From: Rutidosis leptorrhynchoides
Taxonomy: Eukaryota; Streptophyta; Magnoliopsida; Asterales; Asteraceae
NCBI RefSeq assembly: GCF_046630445.1
Contig: NC_092339.1
Location: forward strand, 74,035,501-74,099,500
Direction: 5' to 3'
Length of the DNA stretch: 64,000 bases
How positions within the stretch are numbered: the first letter of the stretch is position 1; the number at the start of each line of letters is the position of its first letter. A program made the position numbers and the translations under genes. The notes beneath the pieces were generated by a model, which was given only the letters and a program-made list of their open reading frames with translations, was not told where the DNA came from and did not search any database. Shown piece by piece: positions 63,541 through 64,000 of this stretch.

Positions 63541-64000
63541 GGGATGGCAAAATGACCCGTACCCGATGGGAAAACCCGAAACCCGTTATAATTGGGCCGG
63601 GTCTGACCCGAGTCCGTCGGTTCATGGGCCGGGTATGGGGATGGTTAAAAAAAAAATTCCGGGTTCGGGTATGTTTTGGATATAAACCCGTATACTCGAC
63701 CCGTATACCCGACCCGCATACCCATATACCCGGCCCGAGGAATTTTCATAATAATTTGTATGTAAAATTTTAGTATTAGTATTATATTGTTAATGTATAA
63801 AATACTTCTCTTATTTGTTTTGAATACGAGTATAATTTTATTCAATATAATCATATACAACAAGTTTTCGAGATGTGATATTTTATATACTTTGTGTATT
63901 TGTGTATTTTAGAAACTATTCAATCAACTTTTTGTATGTGATATTTTATAATACTTTAAACATGAAGTAATTAAGTTATTTTTTGATATTTTGATTTGGT
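63541..64000. other. CCCG-rich repeat and AT-rich sequence to the window end
   Basis: 63541-63740 consists of ACCCGTACCCGA, GGGCCGGGT and CCCGACCCG words, like the left part of a dispersed repeat that truncates the LTR fragment. The rest is AT-rich with nothing recognised. Confidence 0.4.

Overview
The window is nuclear DNA of a flowering plant: intron-rich genes with GT-AG junctions, layered LTR retrotransposons, long (TA)n tracts, and tRNA-derived SINEs, one with a TTG-repeat tail. Two single-copy-type plant genes (a CBP/p300-class acetyltransferase and an SOV/DIS3L2 exonuclease) and the TTG-tailed SINE fit a eudicot, probably an asterid. The species cannot be named from this sequence.

Layout. 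1-24,837 is a nest of old retroelements: element A (Athila-like, non-autonomous, plus strand, cut by the window start), element B (Athila-like, minus strand, one LTR left), element C (Ty3/Gypsy chromovirus with its 3' LTR, 5' part lost), and LTR pieces E1, F and E2. A LINE fragment follows (24,838-25,580). After about 3.3 kb of gene-poor sequence comes a complete MIKC*-type MADS-box gene (28,899-31,747, plus strand, 11 coding exons, 313 aa). Next are a Ty1/copia element with both LTRs and a target duplication (33,283-39,579), a small Helitron-like element, and a PIF/Harbinger transposon (40,336-44,793) split by a 2.6-kb solo LTR. The right third holds two host genes on the minus strand: a HAC1-type histone acetyltransferase (45,328-55,555, 16 coding exons, 1,592 aa) and an SOV/DIS3L2-type 3'-5' exoribonuclease (57,918-62,089, 6 exons, 890 aa). 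The last 1.7 kb is MITE-like and LTR debris.

I derived the three host gene models by hand from splice signals plus protein-family memory. In each case the exon lengths sum to a whole number of codons, which supports them. The genes do not form a pathway: one is a pollen-type transcription factor, one an acetyltransferase coactivator, one a cytoplasmic RNA-decay enzyme. Their introns and flanks hold a shared set of small inverted-repeat elements and SINEs.

I did not find a convincing new biological system. The most interesting signals are repeat arrays just upstream of the TATA boxes of two unrelated LTRs (A and B), a 20-bp perfect palindrome in the leader of A, a three-copy inverted-repeat family next to or inside host genes, fifteen consecutive in-frame TGA codons at the end of the HAC gene, a cleanly datable solo-LTR insertion into a Harbinger transposase, and a perfect 17-bp-stem hairpin between the HAC and SOV genes.
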